A stretch of 64,000 bases of DNA, taken from the NCBI GenBank assembly GCA_016617855.1, contig JAECUM010093656.1:1-64000 (forward strand), written 5' to 3'. This DNA comes from Megalonaias nervosa. Its lineage: Eukaryota > Mollusca > Bivalvia > Unionida > Unionidae. Under the pieces are notes generated by a model. It was given only the letters and a program-made list of their open reading frames with translations. It did no database searches and had not been told where the DNA came from. Positions within the stretch are counted from its first letter, which is position 1. Every line of letters starts with the position of its first letter. A program made the translations under genes and the position numbers. Below are positions 11,701-26,700 of the stretch, piece by piece.

Positions 11701-14700
11701 ATTCTAAAATGGGGGGGGATGGATGAATAGATGGTATCACTAATTCTAAAGTGGGGGGTGGATGAATTGACAAAGGGTATCATGATATCTCCAGTTCTAA
11801 AGTGGGGGGGATGGATAAATTGGCAAAGGGTATCATGATAGTTCCAATTCCAAAGTGTTTATATTTTTGTTATTCAGCAGATGCAGTTCCTTTCAAGGTG
11901 CTTCAGAAGATAAGGCAGCAGCAGGCAGATAACAGTGTTCTAATAACCTTGAATGAAAAAAGCTGTCCAGTGGCTCTCTATAACTTCTGTGAAAAATACG
12001 GGAAGATAAATTACAGTGCCTTTAATTATCCACCTGGAGGAAAGGTATGTTACGCACGCAACCACACTGAGTCCATGGTCCAACAGATTTCAGAATACAC
12101 CTCTCCCTCGATAACTCGTGCACATTGGGGTCCAAAAACACAGACTGCACTAAAAGCGAGGGACCTCCAGAAAATCTGCTAGACATCCAGAGAACCTCGG
12201 GGTTGGTAGTGGGGGGAGCTGGGCTGTTTAATGACTGAATTCTTGTTTTATAATCATGTTGAGAATAATTGTCAATAGAGCGCATTTTGTGATGAAGTTG
12301 TTCGTTATACTCTATAAATTACATTTGTTTTCAAAATGTCCAACATCTGAAAGATCGATAACATGATCCCAACTGGTTTCAGCAACTAACATGATACACG
12401 AAAACATTAGTGTATTACATTGCGGCTTTTTGTTTTGTTGATTAGTCTGGTTCCCAGAGTGATGTATAATAGTATTTTGCGAAACAAGGAGTCTGTGAAG
12501 CAGGGAACCAGACTAACTGTTGATACACTAGCAAACAAAAGATTCCTTTTTATCATAAACAAGCAGCCTTTATTTCGTGAGTCAATCGCCTATGTTGAAA
12601 CTCAATTTTTGTATTGTTCAGTAGTAAAATATTGATGCTGTGATATCATTGCAAGTAATAGTAAAACTTCTTATCATCCTTAAGGATATCTCTACATGCG
12701 AATTCGGGAATTCTCAGAAACTCATTTTCCCCTCAATGGTCCATATCTGAATTACTAATTTTGCTTGGTTGCCCTGCAATCTTTAATCACAGTATTGATT
12801 AAATAGGTTAATTTAAAGTAGTTCAGTTCGATTACATACACAATAACATTTCAATTGATTAAAAAAATTATTTAATTGGTATTTATGTATTAAAGTACTG
12901 TAACATTTTTATTGATCAAAATTTCCTTGAATATCGTTAATTGCGGTGTGCTAAGAATGTCATTTGGAAAGAAAATGTAACAAATTATATGACTTCTTAT
13001 TAAAAGTTGATATTTCATAATGTTGATTTAAATTTCCAGGTCCTATCTACCATTTTCGACGATAAAACGACAGATATATCAAAGTTTCCATTATCAATTT
13101 TGATCGGGATTTTCTTAAAGTTCAACAAATGGGGATCAATGTTTTGATAGGTTTTGGTTTTAAAAATGGGATCCATGCCAGACCCTGCATTATAAGCAGG
13201 TTCGCGAGTTACCAGGGTGCGAGTTATCGAGTGAGTGGTGTATGATGGTAGCACAGTGTACCTCCATTGAAAAAGAATCTGGTTACCCAGTTTCAGTTTA
13301 ATTGCTCAAAAAGACACGTATAAATAAATCAGTTAGCATCCAAACTTTCACTTTTCTTTTTGCTGTCTGACACTAACAATTGATACATGTTGTAAGCTAT
13401 TTTTTTGGCGTATGAAAAGTACAGAAAAAGTTAACGACATCATATAGCAGCCAACTATTCTACATGACTTTGTATAATAAAGTGAGATGTCGTATGAGTA
13501 AAATATGTCCATACAACACTAGTGTATTCTGGGTGAGTACGAGCTGTATAGAGCATTGAATGCTGGTGCAAATGTGGCTTATTTTCACCTGATACGATAT
13601 TTGGTGCAACCTTGGACTTTACCCTTGAACACTGTTGTCCAAATTGTACAGTATGAAGGTATTGGCTTTTTCACATTTTTTTTTATTTATTTATTTTCAC
13701 ATTGATCGAGAAGTAAAAAGACTGTATCAATGTTAAGTGTCGACTCCATCAGTTACTTACCCTGAAGAATCATCTTCACAATTTCTATGGCATATGTACT
13801 GACCTTTTATTGGCATAGTATGGCTCGGAGAAGCCTGTGTTGTATAGATTCATGATACAATTCTTGCAGAGATCATTGACATTGAGCAAGTCAAATGGCA
13901 GTTTTTACATGTCTGGGCCTCAGACTTAAAGGATTAGTTGTGCTAACCAGATTGTTTGATGGATGGAAGAATGGATTTACAGATGGACACAGGGAATCCT
14001 GTATATACATCATAGGCCAGGGTAAAATTTGTTGCTGTGATTTTTCTTATCGAAATTTGTACATCACTGCAATGAATATGCCTTTATTTAAATTGAGTTG
14101 GATAAGTTTCTGTCTGTCTGTCTGTCTCATGTCTTTCTCTTGCTGTCATAAAACATGACAACCTTTTGGTATCATGTTATTTTCTTCTTTGCTGTCTATC
14201 AGCCCAGGATGTTGGTGGAGTTTTCAACACATGAGGAACTAGAAGCACTTCTCGATGATGTGACCTCATTTCAAGATGATGCATTACTTTGGCACACACG
14301 ACATGTCCATTGGGGATATTCAAATCATAGTTCACAGTCACCATCCAGGGAACCATTTATTCGTCAGACGTCTCAAGTACTAAAGCTGACAGAATTATTG
14401 GAATGTAAATCAGTAAGTAGTCTGTATAGTGCTGTCAGTTAGACTGAAATATAGCTGTTTGCCATCTCTTTCATACAAGGCCTCAGAATGAAATGGAGCT
14501 CCATGTCATCTTTTTTATATAAGGCCTGAGAATGAAATGGAGCTCCGTGTTATCTCTTTTATATAAGGCCTCAGAATGAAATGGAGCTCCATGTCATCTC
14601 TTTTATATAAGGCCTCAGAATGAAATGGAGCTCCATGTCATCTCTTTTATATAAGGCCTCAGAATGAAATGGAGCACCATGTCATCTCTTGTATATAAGG

Positions 14701-17700
14701 CCTTAGATTGAAACAGAGCTGTATGCCCCAGTTCAGTTGAAGTAGAAGTGTATGCCATCTATCTTATATGAGACCTCAGTTAGATTTAAATAGAATTGCA
14801 TGCTTTCTCTCATATAATGCTTTAGATGCTTCAAAATGAAATAGAGCTGCATGTCGTCTCTCTTATACAAGGCCTCAGACTAAAATAGATCTGCATGCCG
14901 TTTGTTTTATACAGCATAGATCTCTGTGCTAACAGAGCACTCTTACCATTTCCAAGTAATGCAATAATAGGAGAAAGAGCATAAAGCAGCCATCATTCAG
15001 AAACTAATCTATGCATAGATGGATGGAGGTGTTTACTGACACATCAGCACAGTTCTGACTATAGTGCTAAGTGAGTTTAGGCATCCCAACATGGAATACA
15101 AAACAAAGATAATAAGAAATAATTTTGTTTGGTAATGACCAGTCTTCTGGTAATGACCAGTCTTCTGCATGTTAAATGCTTACAAGCAAAATATGCTCAT
15201 TTCAGAATCAAAGCTCAGATGTTATAATAGCTATACCTTGAAAACAACCAGGTAGCCCAGTGTAAATTTAGGTGTCCAGGGAAGGCACTTTCATAATAAA
15301 GCATTAGCTGAAGGATTTCTATTTTTCCTTTCCATTATACATTAATTTATACCTCTTTGTAAGAAACTTCAGCAGCTTCATTTAGAAGATGTCATAATAT
15401 AAAATTTAGTAGCCCATTGGGCTACCTGTTTGCTGAAGGATTTGTATTTTCATCTTGTCAGGACATTAATTATTACTGTTTTGAAAGTTTTAATGTAGAA
15501 GATACATTGGAAAAAGTGTCGTATAGATTTGTAATAATAATAATGATGATGATGATAATGATAATTTGTGCAAGGTTACTCATTTTAGTAGACAAGCATG
15601 TTAATGGCCAGTGTTGAGATATATCATATAATATGTATGTTAATGGCCAGTGTTGAGGGATACCATATAATAAGCATGTTAATGGCCAGTGTTGAGGTAT
15701 ACCATATAATAAGAATGTTAATTGCCAGTGTTGAGGTATACCATATAATAAGAATGTTAATTGCCAGTGTTGAGGTATACCATATAATAAGAATGTTAAT
15801 GGTCAGTGTTGAGGTATACCATATAATAAGTATGTTATGGCCAGTGTTAAGGTATACCATATGATAAGAATGTTAATGGCCAGTGTTGATATATACAATA
15901 TAATATGTATGTTAATGGCCAGTGTTGATATATACCATATAATATGTATGTTAATGGCCAGTATTGATATATACCATATAATAATTATGTTAATGGCCAG
16001 TGTTGAGGTATACCATATAATAAGTATGTTAATGGCCAGTGTTGAGATTAGGGCTGGGGGTGGTGAATATGATACATATCATGAATACAGGGTGATGAAT
16101 ACAAATATTTATTAATGGATATTCAGTAAAGGAAAACAAAAAAAAAAAATTAACAGTTCTTGATAGGAAGTTAGTTGACTCACAGGTTACTCAGTGTCAT
16201 AGTTGCTAGTCGTACTAACATAAAAGCAGTTCAAATGAAAATATTCTTATTTAAAAGACAAACATATCAAAATGCTAAGGTTTGAGTGCTGCCCTTTGGG
16301 CATTTAAAATGTCCCTGCAGTACTGAATATTCTTTCACTGGGGACATGATTTCAGATATATTTTATAAGATTTGATGTTTCAGTTTTATTCGTAACTTAA
16401 ATCAGTAGACCCAGGTAGCAAATCTAAAATTGTTATTGAAAACATTTACAAATATCAGACTATAAAAGGTTCGCCTTTATAAGCGGCAAAGATTGACAAC
16501 AGCAACATCAGTACAAGTTTATAAATAAATATTAAATAGTAATAAATACCTGATATTATGTCTACATGACTTGCAGATAGTTTTGGCTTCTTTCCCTACA
16601 TGTTTATCGTCTTCCTTGTACTTCAGAAATCCAGAGTATTTCCATACAACCGATTTAGATTTAGGCAAAGTCTCTGAAATTACAACCTCAGCTGACATTT
16701 TTTATTGAATTGCAAAACTAGTTTTGATTGTCGTAAAAAGTGTCCTTGATAAATGAAATTGATCTAAAAGACATCCTTGGAGAATGAAATTGACTTGAAA
16801 TTTTTGTCAATAATTGCATAACTATTGAACAGCACTGATAAAATTATTATTCAAAAATGGTAAAATTAATCATTTATTAAAATAATTTAATGTTGCAAGT
16901 GTAAGAAAATGAGACGTGAGTTTTCCGGTTTCCGGAATGAACAACTTGGCATAATATCTCACAATCTGCAACAATATGAGGTTGCATCTTGAAGGCAAGG
17001 AAACCACTTTGGCCTCATGTCAGCAATACCTCAGCAAATGCAACCTCCAGCAATCATGATCACTATGGACACAGATAAAGAGGGCTGGGGTAAAAAGTCT
17101 CCTACCACTTCGGACCACCATTTTCATTGGTGGCTGGAGATCCTATGTGGAAATGGAATTCTCTTTCTCGCCAATAACTTCATCATGGTGCCTCATCTCA
17201 AACGGCAAAGCAGAACACGGACCTTTGTATTCTTGTTTGGGATTTTCTAAAGTGGTGTCCTCACCAGTCCTGAACACAAAAGACCTGAATAATTGATGCT
17301 TATTCAGAAAGTATACACTCCTCCAGCACCTCTGATCTGGAAGGTGATACAGGAATCAGCAATTTGGAATGTCTTCTCATTCTGATTACTACACTCAAAT
17401 TGGAAAAATTGGAGCAAACCTCATCAGTTGCAACAGAATCACAAGAATTGAGATATTCCCTTGAATTAGGAACTGCAGTGGCAGGTGTTTCACCACAACC
17501 CAAGAGTTACTGACCCTGCACATCGGAATCATCTGAAATATGCCTTTAAGAACAAGCAGTTTTCACAACTAATAGTTGGGTATCCTCAAGTGAGATGACA
17601 GTCCACCTTAGAGGCGTATAAAGGCAATGGAATATAAACTCAGTGGAACACAGAAAGCATGTTATACCAATGTAAGCACCCATACCTCAAAAAGCCAACT

Positions 17701-20700
17701 TGCTATCACTCTTCAATGAGAAACACTTGGCACCAATTGCAATTAAATCTACCATTCCACAGTCACTGGCATATTGTGCTGTCATGGAAAAGACCATATA
17801 AAAAAACCCCAAGGACCTATCTGATCTACTGTTCATTTTAATTTCATCTGGCCAGTGACATGGGACTCTTGCCAAAGTGGAAGTTATCATGGGTATTAAC
17901 CTGGCTGAACAAGACACCATCTGAACTGCTCTCAAGAGCTTACCTAATTCACTTATCTTGTCAGTCCTGCTTCCTCACTACTTTAGCAGTCAGCAGGAAA
18001 AATCAGTAATTCATGTCTTATTGGTGGACCCATTTCCTTGCAGTTCCCCCACAATGTTTCAGTATCGCTCATGAAGCCCCTGCTTTCATTACCAAGAACG
18101 AGCTTCCATTCATGAGGAATTAGATATTGGTAAATAATTCCCATCTATTCTGGACACTTCATCTCAAGGTCAATGACAGGAGCCAGTGCAAGCTCTGAAG
18201 TGGCATTGCAGGAATATCGAGCCATTGCATCAAGGGAGATCATGCCTCATTTTACCTTCGGGGATGGGGGGAAGGATGTTCTATCAACATAGGCATTTTC
18301 ATCCTGTGTAAAGTGGGCTATCTGTCCTGCATATCAAACTAAACCCACACCAATAAATTTGCTCCACATACTGGCTCATGAAGTTAGGACAGCACAATCA
18401 CTGCATATGGATGAAGCTGTTCTCTGTCATTATCCTTGCCTTGGGATGTAGATCTGAGTTCACTTCTCCAGTACTTATCAGCGATCTCTCATCCTAAATA
18501 GCTCAAGTCGAACTGGAGGAACCTTTGCCCATGGCACAAAGGTTACCCTGCCAGATTGTTTGACAGCTTCATACAGATGAGGCTTCCCGACTTCTGGATT
18601 TGTGAGAGAAAATGTTTCCCTTTCGAAGCCGTTCTCTGACAGATGCAGTCTTTTCCAGTCAGGTTATCTAGAAGCTGTTACACATATCTTAAGGGACCAA
18701 AGATGGTCTCTCTGGGGTAAAGGGATGTATCCTCCACCAGCTCTTACTTATTCTCCTAAGGTATTTTGATTGGGTAATGTATTTAAGGAAACCAGTCTTT
18801 GGTAGTAAAATTTATTTCTTTGAGAATACTTACCCAGTCATAATACACATACACCCTCCCAACCTCCCTGCAATTACATCCACATAGACAGCATGCCTTA
18901 TTCTCCAGTAGTAACTGAGATATTCATGGGATTTGGTATCACTCTCTATACCAAGGGGAGATCACTCTGTCCAACTGCCACCGAGGTGGGCACTTAACTT
19001 TTATCCTCTTTTAACTAAATGTGTTATCTGGGAGGGCTTGATTTGCAAGGCAGTAGTAGTCCTCCAAAGGTATTTTCATTGGGTAAGTTTGATCAGTAAA
19101 AACATTTTACTGGAAAAATTGGTTTTCAGTATCTTTTCTATATTCACTTTTATTTACTGCAGCTAAGAAATTCTCTTTTTTTTTCAGATGACTGACCAAA
19201 TCAATTTGATTTACAAGACTTTGAGAATGTCAGAACTGGAAAACAGATACCATTACTTGTTGTGTTCATTTGTCCAGGACCTTGTGAGACCACTGTTCCC
19301 ATCCTGCTCAATTTTACCCTTTGGGTCCGGTGTGAATGGCTTGGGGTTGCCTGGATGTGATGTAGATATGACCCTTGACCTCAATTGTCAGCCTCCCTCA
19401 AATGCAAGTTTTGTTTTTTGTAATATAGGAAGTGTAAACTGTTTACATAATTATGGGAAGAGTTTATATTGCAAGAGTCTTTTAAAGACTTGAAGGATTT
19501 CACAGTAATTTGTGTTTTACTTAGACAAGCAAAACAAACATGCACAAAGGGTTTTGAATTAATATGTGTTTTACCTAGAAGCATTAAACATAAATTCATT
19601 TTTGTTGTGTAAACTTTTCAGGTTAAGGTTAACAGGGTCTAACTGGATGAAAATAGAGGGGACACTTCCCTCTGCCCCTTGGGTTTTCCCAGCTACCCAT
19701 ATGCTCTCTACATTGTCATTATTGGACCTACCCTATGCTGCACTCCATATAAGTTACATAATTTCTTAAATTTGTCTGGTCTTTTATTAGTTTATTTAAT
19801 GTAAATGTCATATATTCCATTACATTAATGTATTTTATGATTATTTAGTGTAAATGTCTTCTCTTAATTTTATGTATATTTAAAGGAACATGTTTTAGTC
19901 CATTTTTTTATTTTCTTTTAACCCCAAAAATGACATTTTTAAATGCAGCATTGGCAGTAAGTCCTTTGATTGAAAAAATGTCCTTTTTATTCACAAAAGT
20001 ACCTTTTGGTTCAGAAAAAAGTGTTCAGATTGTGAAAAATACCGCACATGCTTTTCCTTTACACAATAACAAAAATGTTACAAGAACCTGTTGCATATGT
20101 ATGTATATAAACATATATAACATTTAATATCTATAAGAAACATATAAATATTTATCTATATACAAGTGGACACCTGTTCACATCTCACTTACTTGCAGCA
20201 AGGTTGAATACAAAACTCCTGACTATTGTCTCTCAAGTCACAGATAGGAAACCCTAGGTGGTTCTGATGCTTTTACTTTTCTCACAGTCTATCTGATTCT
20301 TAAAGTCTTATAACATGTGAGGGATTGAAGTGCCATCTTATCCTGATTGCTCCTGTCAAGTGGGAAGAATCAGTGACCTATTGAATTTAGCAGCAAAGAT
20401 TCCGAAGAAGATTCTTCTTCCTTCCAAATTGCTTAAACAACCATGGATGCAGGTTTACCATTTGAACCGAGACCTGTTGAACCTGCATACCTGACTCATC
20501 AAGCAGGCCCTCAGAAAGAAATGGTTTTCAAAAAAGCAGTGGACAGCATTGCTCAGGCAAGAAAACATACCACTTTTAAAGCCACTTAGAAGAGATAGAG
20601 GGTTAGCTTCTAGTAGTGTCTGCCTTAACCTTAAGTATTCAGATAGCTAACTGTGCACTCTGAGGGGTAAGTTAGGTCCAGTCTCTGAGGGGTAAGTTAG

Positions 20701-23700
20701 GTCCAGTCTCGGAGGGGTAAGTTAGGTCCAGTCTCGGAGGGGTAAGTTAGGTCCAGTCACAATCAAGGGCTACTGTTCTGTGATTTCAGACATGTTTTAC
20801 CATCATGGGTCTTTCTGTGGGTTGAATAAGACACCCTTTATCCGCTGTCCTTGACTCACCTTTATTTCCTTTATTCCACAGTTGTAAGATTGCACTCATG
20901 ATAGCTCCTGCTTTCATTGCCAGGAACTGGCTGCCACTCAGTTTTCATCTTGGTGCTGGATTTTATCAATCATGAGTTACTATTGGAGCAGATGTGGTGC
21001 AACTGCAAGAAGGGCTTGGGAGGGTATGTCCATGTTATGATTGAGTAAATATTGAAGAAACATATTTTGCTTCAAAACTTGGGTTCTTTTTCAGATATGT
21101 TACCTGATCATAATATGTTCGGAGAATAGGTAAGAGAAGGAGGGAGTTCTTTTTTGAACTCCTCTACAGGAACCCATTGGGGCTCGGAAGTAATACCTAA
21201 AGTAAACAGCGCTAATTAGTTGTACGAGAACTTGTTTTTACTACTCAAAGAAGAATGTCATTTTGGATACTATGGGTTATCTACTCAGCTTACAAGGAAC
21301 CATTCCAAGACCAGAGTATTTTCTTGTTGGCGCTAGCCTAGCAGTAGGCTGTCATTTTGGATTATCAGCCTACCAGGAACCATTCCAAGACAAGAGTATT
21401 TTCTTAAACTTGTTGGGTCACAAGGTAGGTGCTAGCATAGCATTTGAATGCAGCTACATCCAAACTGTAGGGTGAAAGCCTGAGATACCATTCTCAGTCT
21501 TTTAACTTTGACATCTTTCATTCCCAAGGGGTCAGTTTGAACTGGTGGGACATATGTCAACAAAGGAGACTAGGGCCAATGCCAACCCAGTGGTAAGGGA
21601 ATGTAACTCCCTCCTTAGACCTATTCTTTGAACATATTTTGATCAGAAAACATATTTGAAGAAAAACCCAATTTTTAGAGCAAAATATGTTTCTCTGATG
21701 ATACTCATCAATCATAAGATGGGCACACCCTCCCAAGCCCATCTTGCATTTAATCATGGAAGAGTTTTCACATCTGGTCCAGTAGTAACTGATGATTTAC
21801 AAGATATGGCAATCTATTAGTGTATTAGTCTGTTTAAAATGGAGTTCATTTTTTAAATTAAACTGTTAAATCAGCTTTGTTAAATCAATTGTTCAGATGC
21901 ACATAACTAACAATGATGAACACAGGGATAACATCCTTGATAACAAAGGATTTACTCAACTGCTGGTGGTATCTATTTTCAGACCGGCAGAAATGGTAAG
22001 CCCAAGCTGAAGTACATGTCAAAGTCATATAAAAGTTACGAGCGGCAGATGGAACAAGATATAGTAAATCTGATGTCATATCTTGTAAATCTTCTTCCTT
22101 CCGTCTCGAACTGTGTCCGAGTTCCACATGCCCGTGTTCCAGTACTCAAATTTCATCATGGATCACTGGATAAGGAGTGTGATCTGTCCATTCTTAATGT
22201 GTAAGTCTTATTGTACTGCATAGAAATTAGTGACAAGACTGGAAGGTGATCTCTCCATTACTGCTCCGGTGGCCTTGTGGTTAGAGTGTCTGCCTCGGAT
22301 GCGGGAGGTCGCAGGTTCGAACACTTCTGTACACTTGTTGTTGTCAGTTTACATTAGCATATGCCTGGGGTTGTAAAGCTAATGGTATGATTATGTATCT
22401 GTTGTATATTGCCCATCCACACATGTTTATTACAACTCCTCCACAATTTTTATTCAATTTCAGCAAAACTTCGAATATCAGTTTATATCTACAAAATGTT
22501 ACACCAGTTTGATAGTGACCAAGATTCGTATATATTGCATCTGATTAGTTAAACATGTTACCACTCTGGAGTCCAAATTTCTGACCTGATTTTGATCAAA
22601 TTTGGAATTTGCAAGATCGATAATAAGCAAGATATACTTGTTTTATTAAGATCTTGGATAAGTTCAATAACGAGCAAGATCCACTTTCAAGTAGGCGGTC
22701 CTGTGTCTGGTTGGTTGAGCTTGTTATGCCTCATTCTGATTTTAATTGGACTTGAAATTAGGGTTTATGTTGTTGTTGTTGTTGTCATAGGGTTTAACGC
22801 CATTTTTCAGCACAAGATAGGCTATACATGGCGGCCAGTATTAATGGTGGAGGAAGAACCCGGGAGAACCCGGAAAGAACCACCAACCCACGAGAAGCTA
22901 CCGGCACGCTTTCTCACATAACCACATTGGCTGAGCCCGAGACTCGAACCCACGCAGACAGAGGTGAGATGGCAGTGATCCATAACGGAGAGCGCTTTAG
23001 ACCACTCGGCCACGCGGGGCCCCCGAAATTAGGGTTTATGTAATCAATATCTTGCATGGGGTTCCATAGTGAGTGAGATCCATGCATATCTTACCTGTCA
23101 GATATCAAGCTTTTGGTGTAATCATTACGCTTTTTTTCCACCTAATTATGTCTTACGCTTGCATGTATATGGATTACCCTTTTTTTGGCACATTATAAAG
23201 AAAATAAAACAAAACACTGAAAAACTCTCATTTTTTTATCGTCATCTCTTTAATTCCACACGTCATATAAATTTGAGACTTCTAAAAAAAGAAGATTGCT
23301 GCATATGAATAGCGTAAGAGTACATTTGCCCATCATACCTACATGCATTTTCCATACTTAAAAGAAAGTAGGATAAGATGTTAAGAGAAACAGGCTTTAT
23401 TGACTCAGAGATGTTATTTGACTGAAAAGTGTTAGAGGAGAGCGATCTTTGTAAACTGTAAAATATTTTGCATCAAGAAAAGGACAAATCAGCAGTGCTT
23501 TACAAATAAAAAAAGATGACTCTGAGAGTGATGTAATACAGCATTTGGGTTGAGTGCATTGTCATGCTTGGTGTGGAATTTGTGGACTTTACAATCACTC
23601 AGCGAAAGTTAGAAATGTAGGCTAGTTAAAGTTAATTTGTAAGTATACTTTATGTTTGTATTCTGGTATTAATTCCACATGGATTTTAATCAATCATAGT

Positions 23701-26700
23701 ATTTCACGCAGTTTGTATTGCAATTATGGCATGTAATGTACATAGAGTACATGTTTTTTGACCTGTAGATTATGTTTATGCCTCTCTAGGCTTTGGTATG
23801 TATGCCATTTTAACGGTAGTCATTTTGCATTTGATTGGTTGAAGTTACTTCCACTTTAGAATCCATAATTCTGGTCCCATTTTGATAAGACTTGAAATAT
23901 GAATATAGATCATCTCCATCTTGGATACTTATGATAATGAGCAGATCCATGCGTATTAGTGATGTTATCTCTGATTTGAGTGGCTGAGCTTGGTATCACA
24001 CTGGAAGCCCAGAGGTCTCACCAGGATTTTAAAACTAGGAGTCGAGGACTCCTATTTTGGTAAAAATAAGAATCCCACCAGCAAAGTTACAGTCCCATAA
24101 GCATATGGGGCATACCTGAAGTGGCAAAATGTCTAGATGAGAAGAACCAGTGGTTGTCATTGAGTTTAATGTTCAAAATTCTTTACACCACTGACATATA
24201 ACTTGTTTGTCCATTAGAGTGAGACTGAATTTTGTCAATTCAAGGAAAGGCCTTATTCCAAACACTAAGCCAGGCACCACACACTTTCTTACACTTGGCT
24301 ACTGTTCCATAGGAACTATCAGTTGTTGCAGCTTGAGCACTCTTCTGAATCTCATGACAGTATTTGTCAGTTTGCCCTTTAACCCCAAAATTCTTGTCCA
24401 GATTTTGAAATTGGCATTTTTTGTCTAAGTCTCAACATGTCTTGATTTCAAGGCCACATGTGCTACTTACTCTGCAACACTAGGAAACAAACACAATGAA
24501 AGCTAAATTTGTTCATTTGATGTATTCTTATAATGACTACATGTACATCTCTTGGTCTTTCTACCTCTGAATTCAGTCGTAAATATCAGCACATTTTCCC
24601 ACCACACAGCAGCTAGTCAAAGTCTTTGAACTTCACACCCAACTATTGCATCATGTTCTTTTGATGTACTCTTATAATGACAACATGTACATCTGGGGGC
24701 CTTTCAGCCACTGAATTCTGTCATTGTAAATACCAGCACAACTAAAATGATCTATTGATAAACACATTTTCCCACTCAGCAGGTGGTTGAAGCAGGACTG
24801 GCAAACCTTTGAATTTGTTGCCCAGCTATTGCGTGCGGAGGACTCCTGCATAAGTTATTTTCTGCATCCCAGATAAAATATTTGCATCCAAATACACGTG
24901 ATTAAGCGTTTCCAAGATCTCAGAAACCACATTGTGATCTGATTATGATAAAACGTGCTTATATCTCCCCTAGGGTTGGTAGGTATGCCACATTAATGAG
25001 AGTGATTTTTGTCTGATTGGTTGAGGTTGTTACCACTTTAGAATCCATAATTCTGGCCCCATTTTGATCAAACTTGAAATACAAGCTTATATCATCAAGA
25101 TCTTGGACTGTCAATAATGAGCAAGGTATTTATGAGGTGATCGTGTATGTGATTGGCTGAATGTTATTATCTCTGGAAGGCAAAATCTTTCATGGATCAA
25201 AGAGGAATTTTAGGCTTCTTCTGTCTGAATTTTGCTCACTTCCTCTGATTTCTTCATCATTGGCAACTTTCAAAGTTCTGGCATCCATTGATCTGTTCAC
25301 CAGATAAAGTCCCAGCCTGCATTCAGACAAGTCTGGTCAGCCACTAATTACATTGTTTTGAGAGAGAGCTTGAAGACCCATGTCAACAAACCTTTCTTTT
25401 CACAGTGCTGACTCCAATCAAATTTGAACAGGATTTTTTACAAGACTCCTGTCTGTTTTCACTCCAAGATCCCAGCCATTAGCAGAAGTGCTGCTGACCT
25501 GGAAATGTCAAAACCTACTGTTTTTATAGATTGAAGTCCTGCCACAACACCCATCAACTGGTTTGAAATGTTGATGGATCCATGCTTTACTTAGCTTCCA
25601 GGGCTATATTTCCACAGTTGGAACCGATATTCTTCTGTTGAGAACTCTGCTGTTCATGCTTGGGAAACAGTCTTGCCGATGGCATGTGTACTACCGGTAA
25701 ATACAGCAGTGAAGCATACCATGATATAATTTAAATTCATTGGTAGTGTCAGTGAATCTACAACCCATTAACGGAGATGCTATTTAAATTCATTGGTAGT
25801 GTCAGTGAATCTACAACCCATTAACGGAGATGCTATTTTCTCTTCCTTCAGGACCATCATAACGGTTAAGGTGATTGCCACTATCATACCATTTGAAAAT
25901 AACTATTAACAGACTGGCATTATCCAAACTGTGGGATGATTGCCACTATCAAAGCATTTGAATATAACTGTACCCAGACTGACATTGTCCAAACTGTGGA
26001 ATCATTGCCACTATGAAAGCATTTGAATATGACTGTACCCAGACTGTCATTATCCAAACTGTGGAATGATTGCTACTACCATAACATTTGAATATAACTA
26101 TGAACAGACTGGCATTATCCAAACTGTGGGATGATTGCCACAATGAAAGCATTTGAATAAAACTGTACCCAGGCTGGCATTATCCAAACTGTGGAATGAT
26201 TGCCACTGTCATAGCATTTGACTGTAACTGTGCCCAGACTGTCATTATCCAAACTGGGGGATGATTACCACTGTTGTAGCATTTGAATAGAACTGCCCAG
26301 ACTGGCATTAACCAAATGGGGGGATAATTGCCACTATTGTAGCATTTGAATGTAACTATGCCCAGACTGGCATTATCCAAGCAGTGGGATGATTGCCAAT
26401 ATTGTACCATTTGATTATAACTATGCCCAGACTGGCATTATCCAAGCAGTGGGATGATTGCCACTATCATATCATATTGAATGTAACTGTGCCCAGACTG
26501 GCATTATCCAAGCTGTGGGATGATTGCCACTATCATATCATATTGTTGTTGTTGTTGTTGTTGTTGTGGGGCTTAACGCCATTTTTCAGCACACGATAGG
26601 CTATACATGGTGGCCAGTATTAATGGTGGAGGAAGAATCCGGGAAATCCCCGGAAAGAACCACCGACCCACAAGAAGCTACTGGCAAGCTTTCTCACATA

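Noticed and set aside
15598..16115. ORFs encoding a MASVEVYHII-type repeat
   Set aside because: Product of the 39-bp minisatellite; the complementary strand is open as well.
22262..22326. tRNA gene
   Set aside because: A and B boxes are present, but the sequence is the shared SINE head and does not fold into a complete cloverleaf by eye.
25330..25560. Possible LINE ORF2 C-terminus (ESLKTHVNKPFF-like)
   Set aside because: One short phrase only; no supporting frame or 3' tail.
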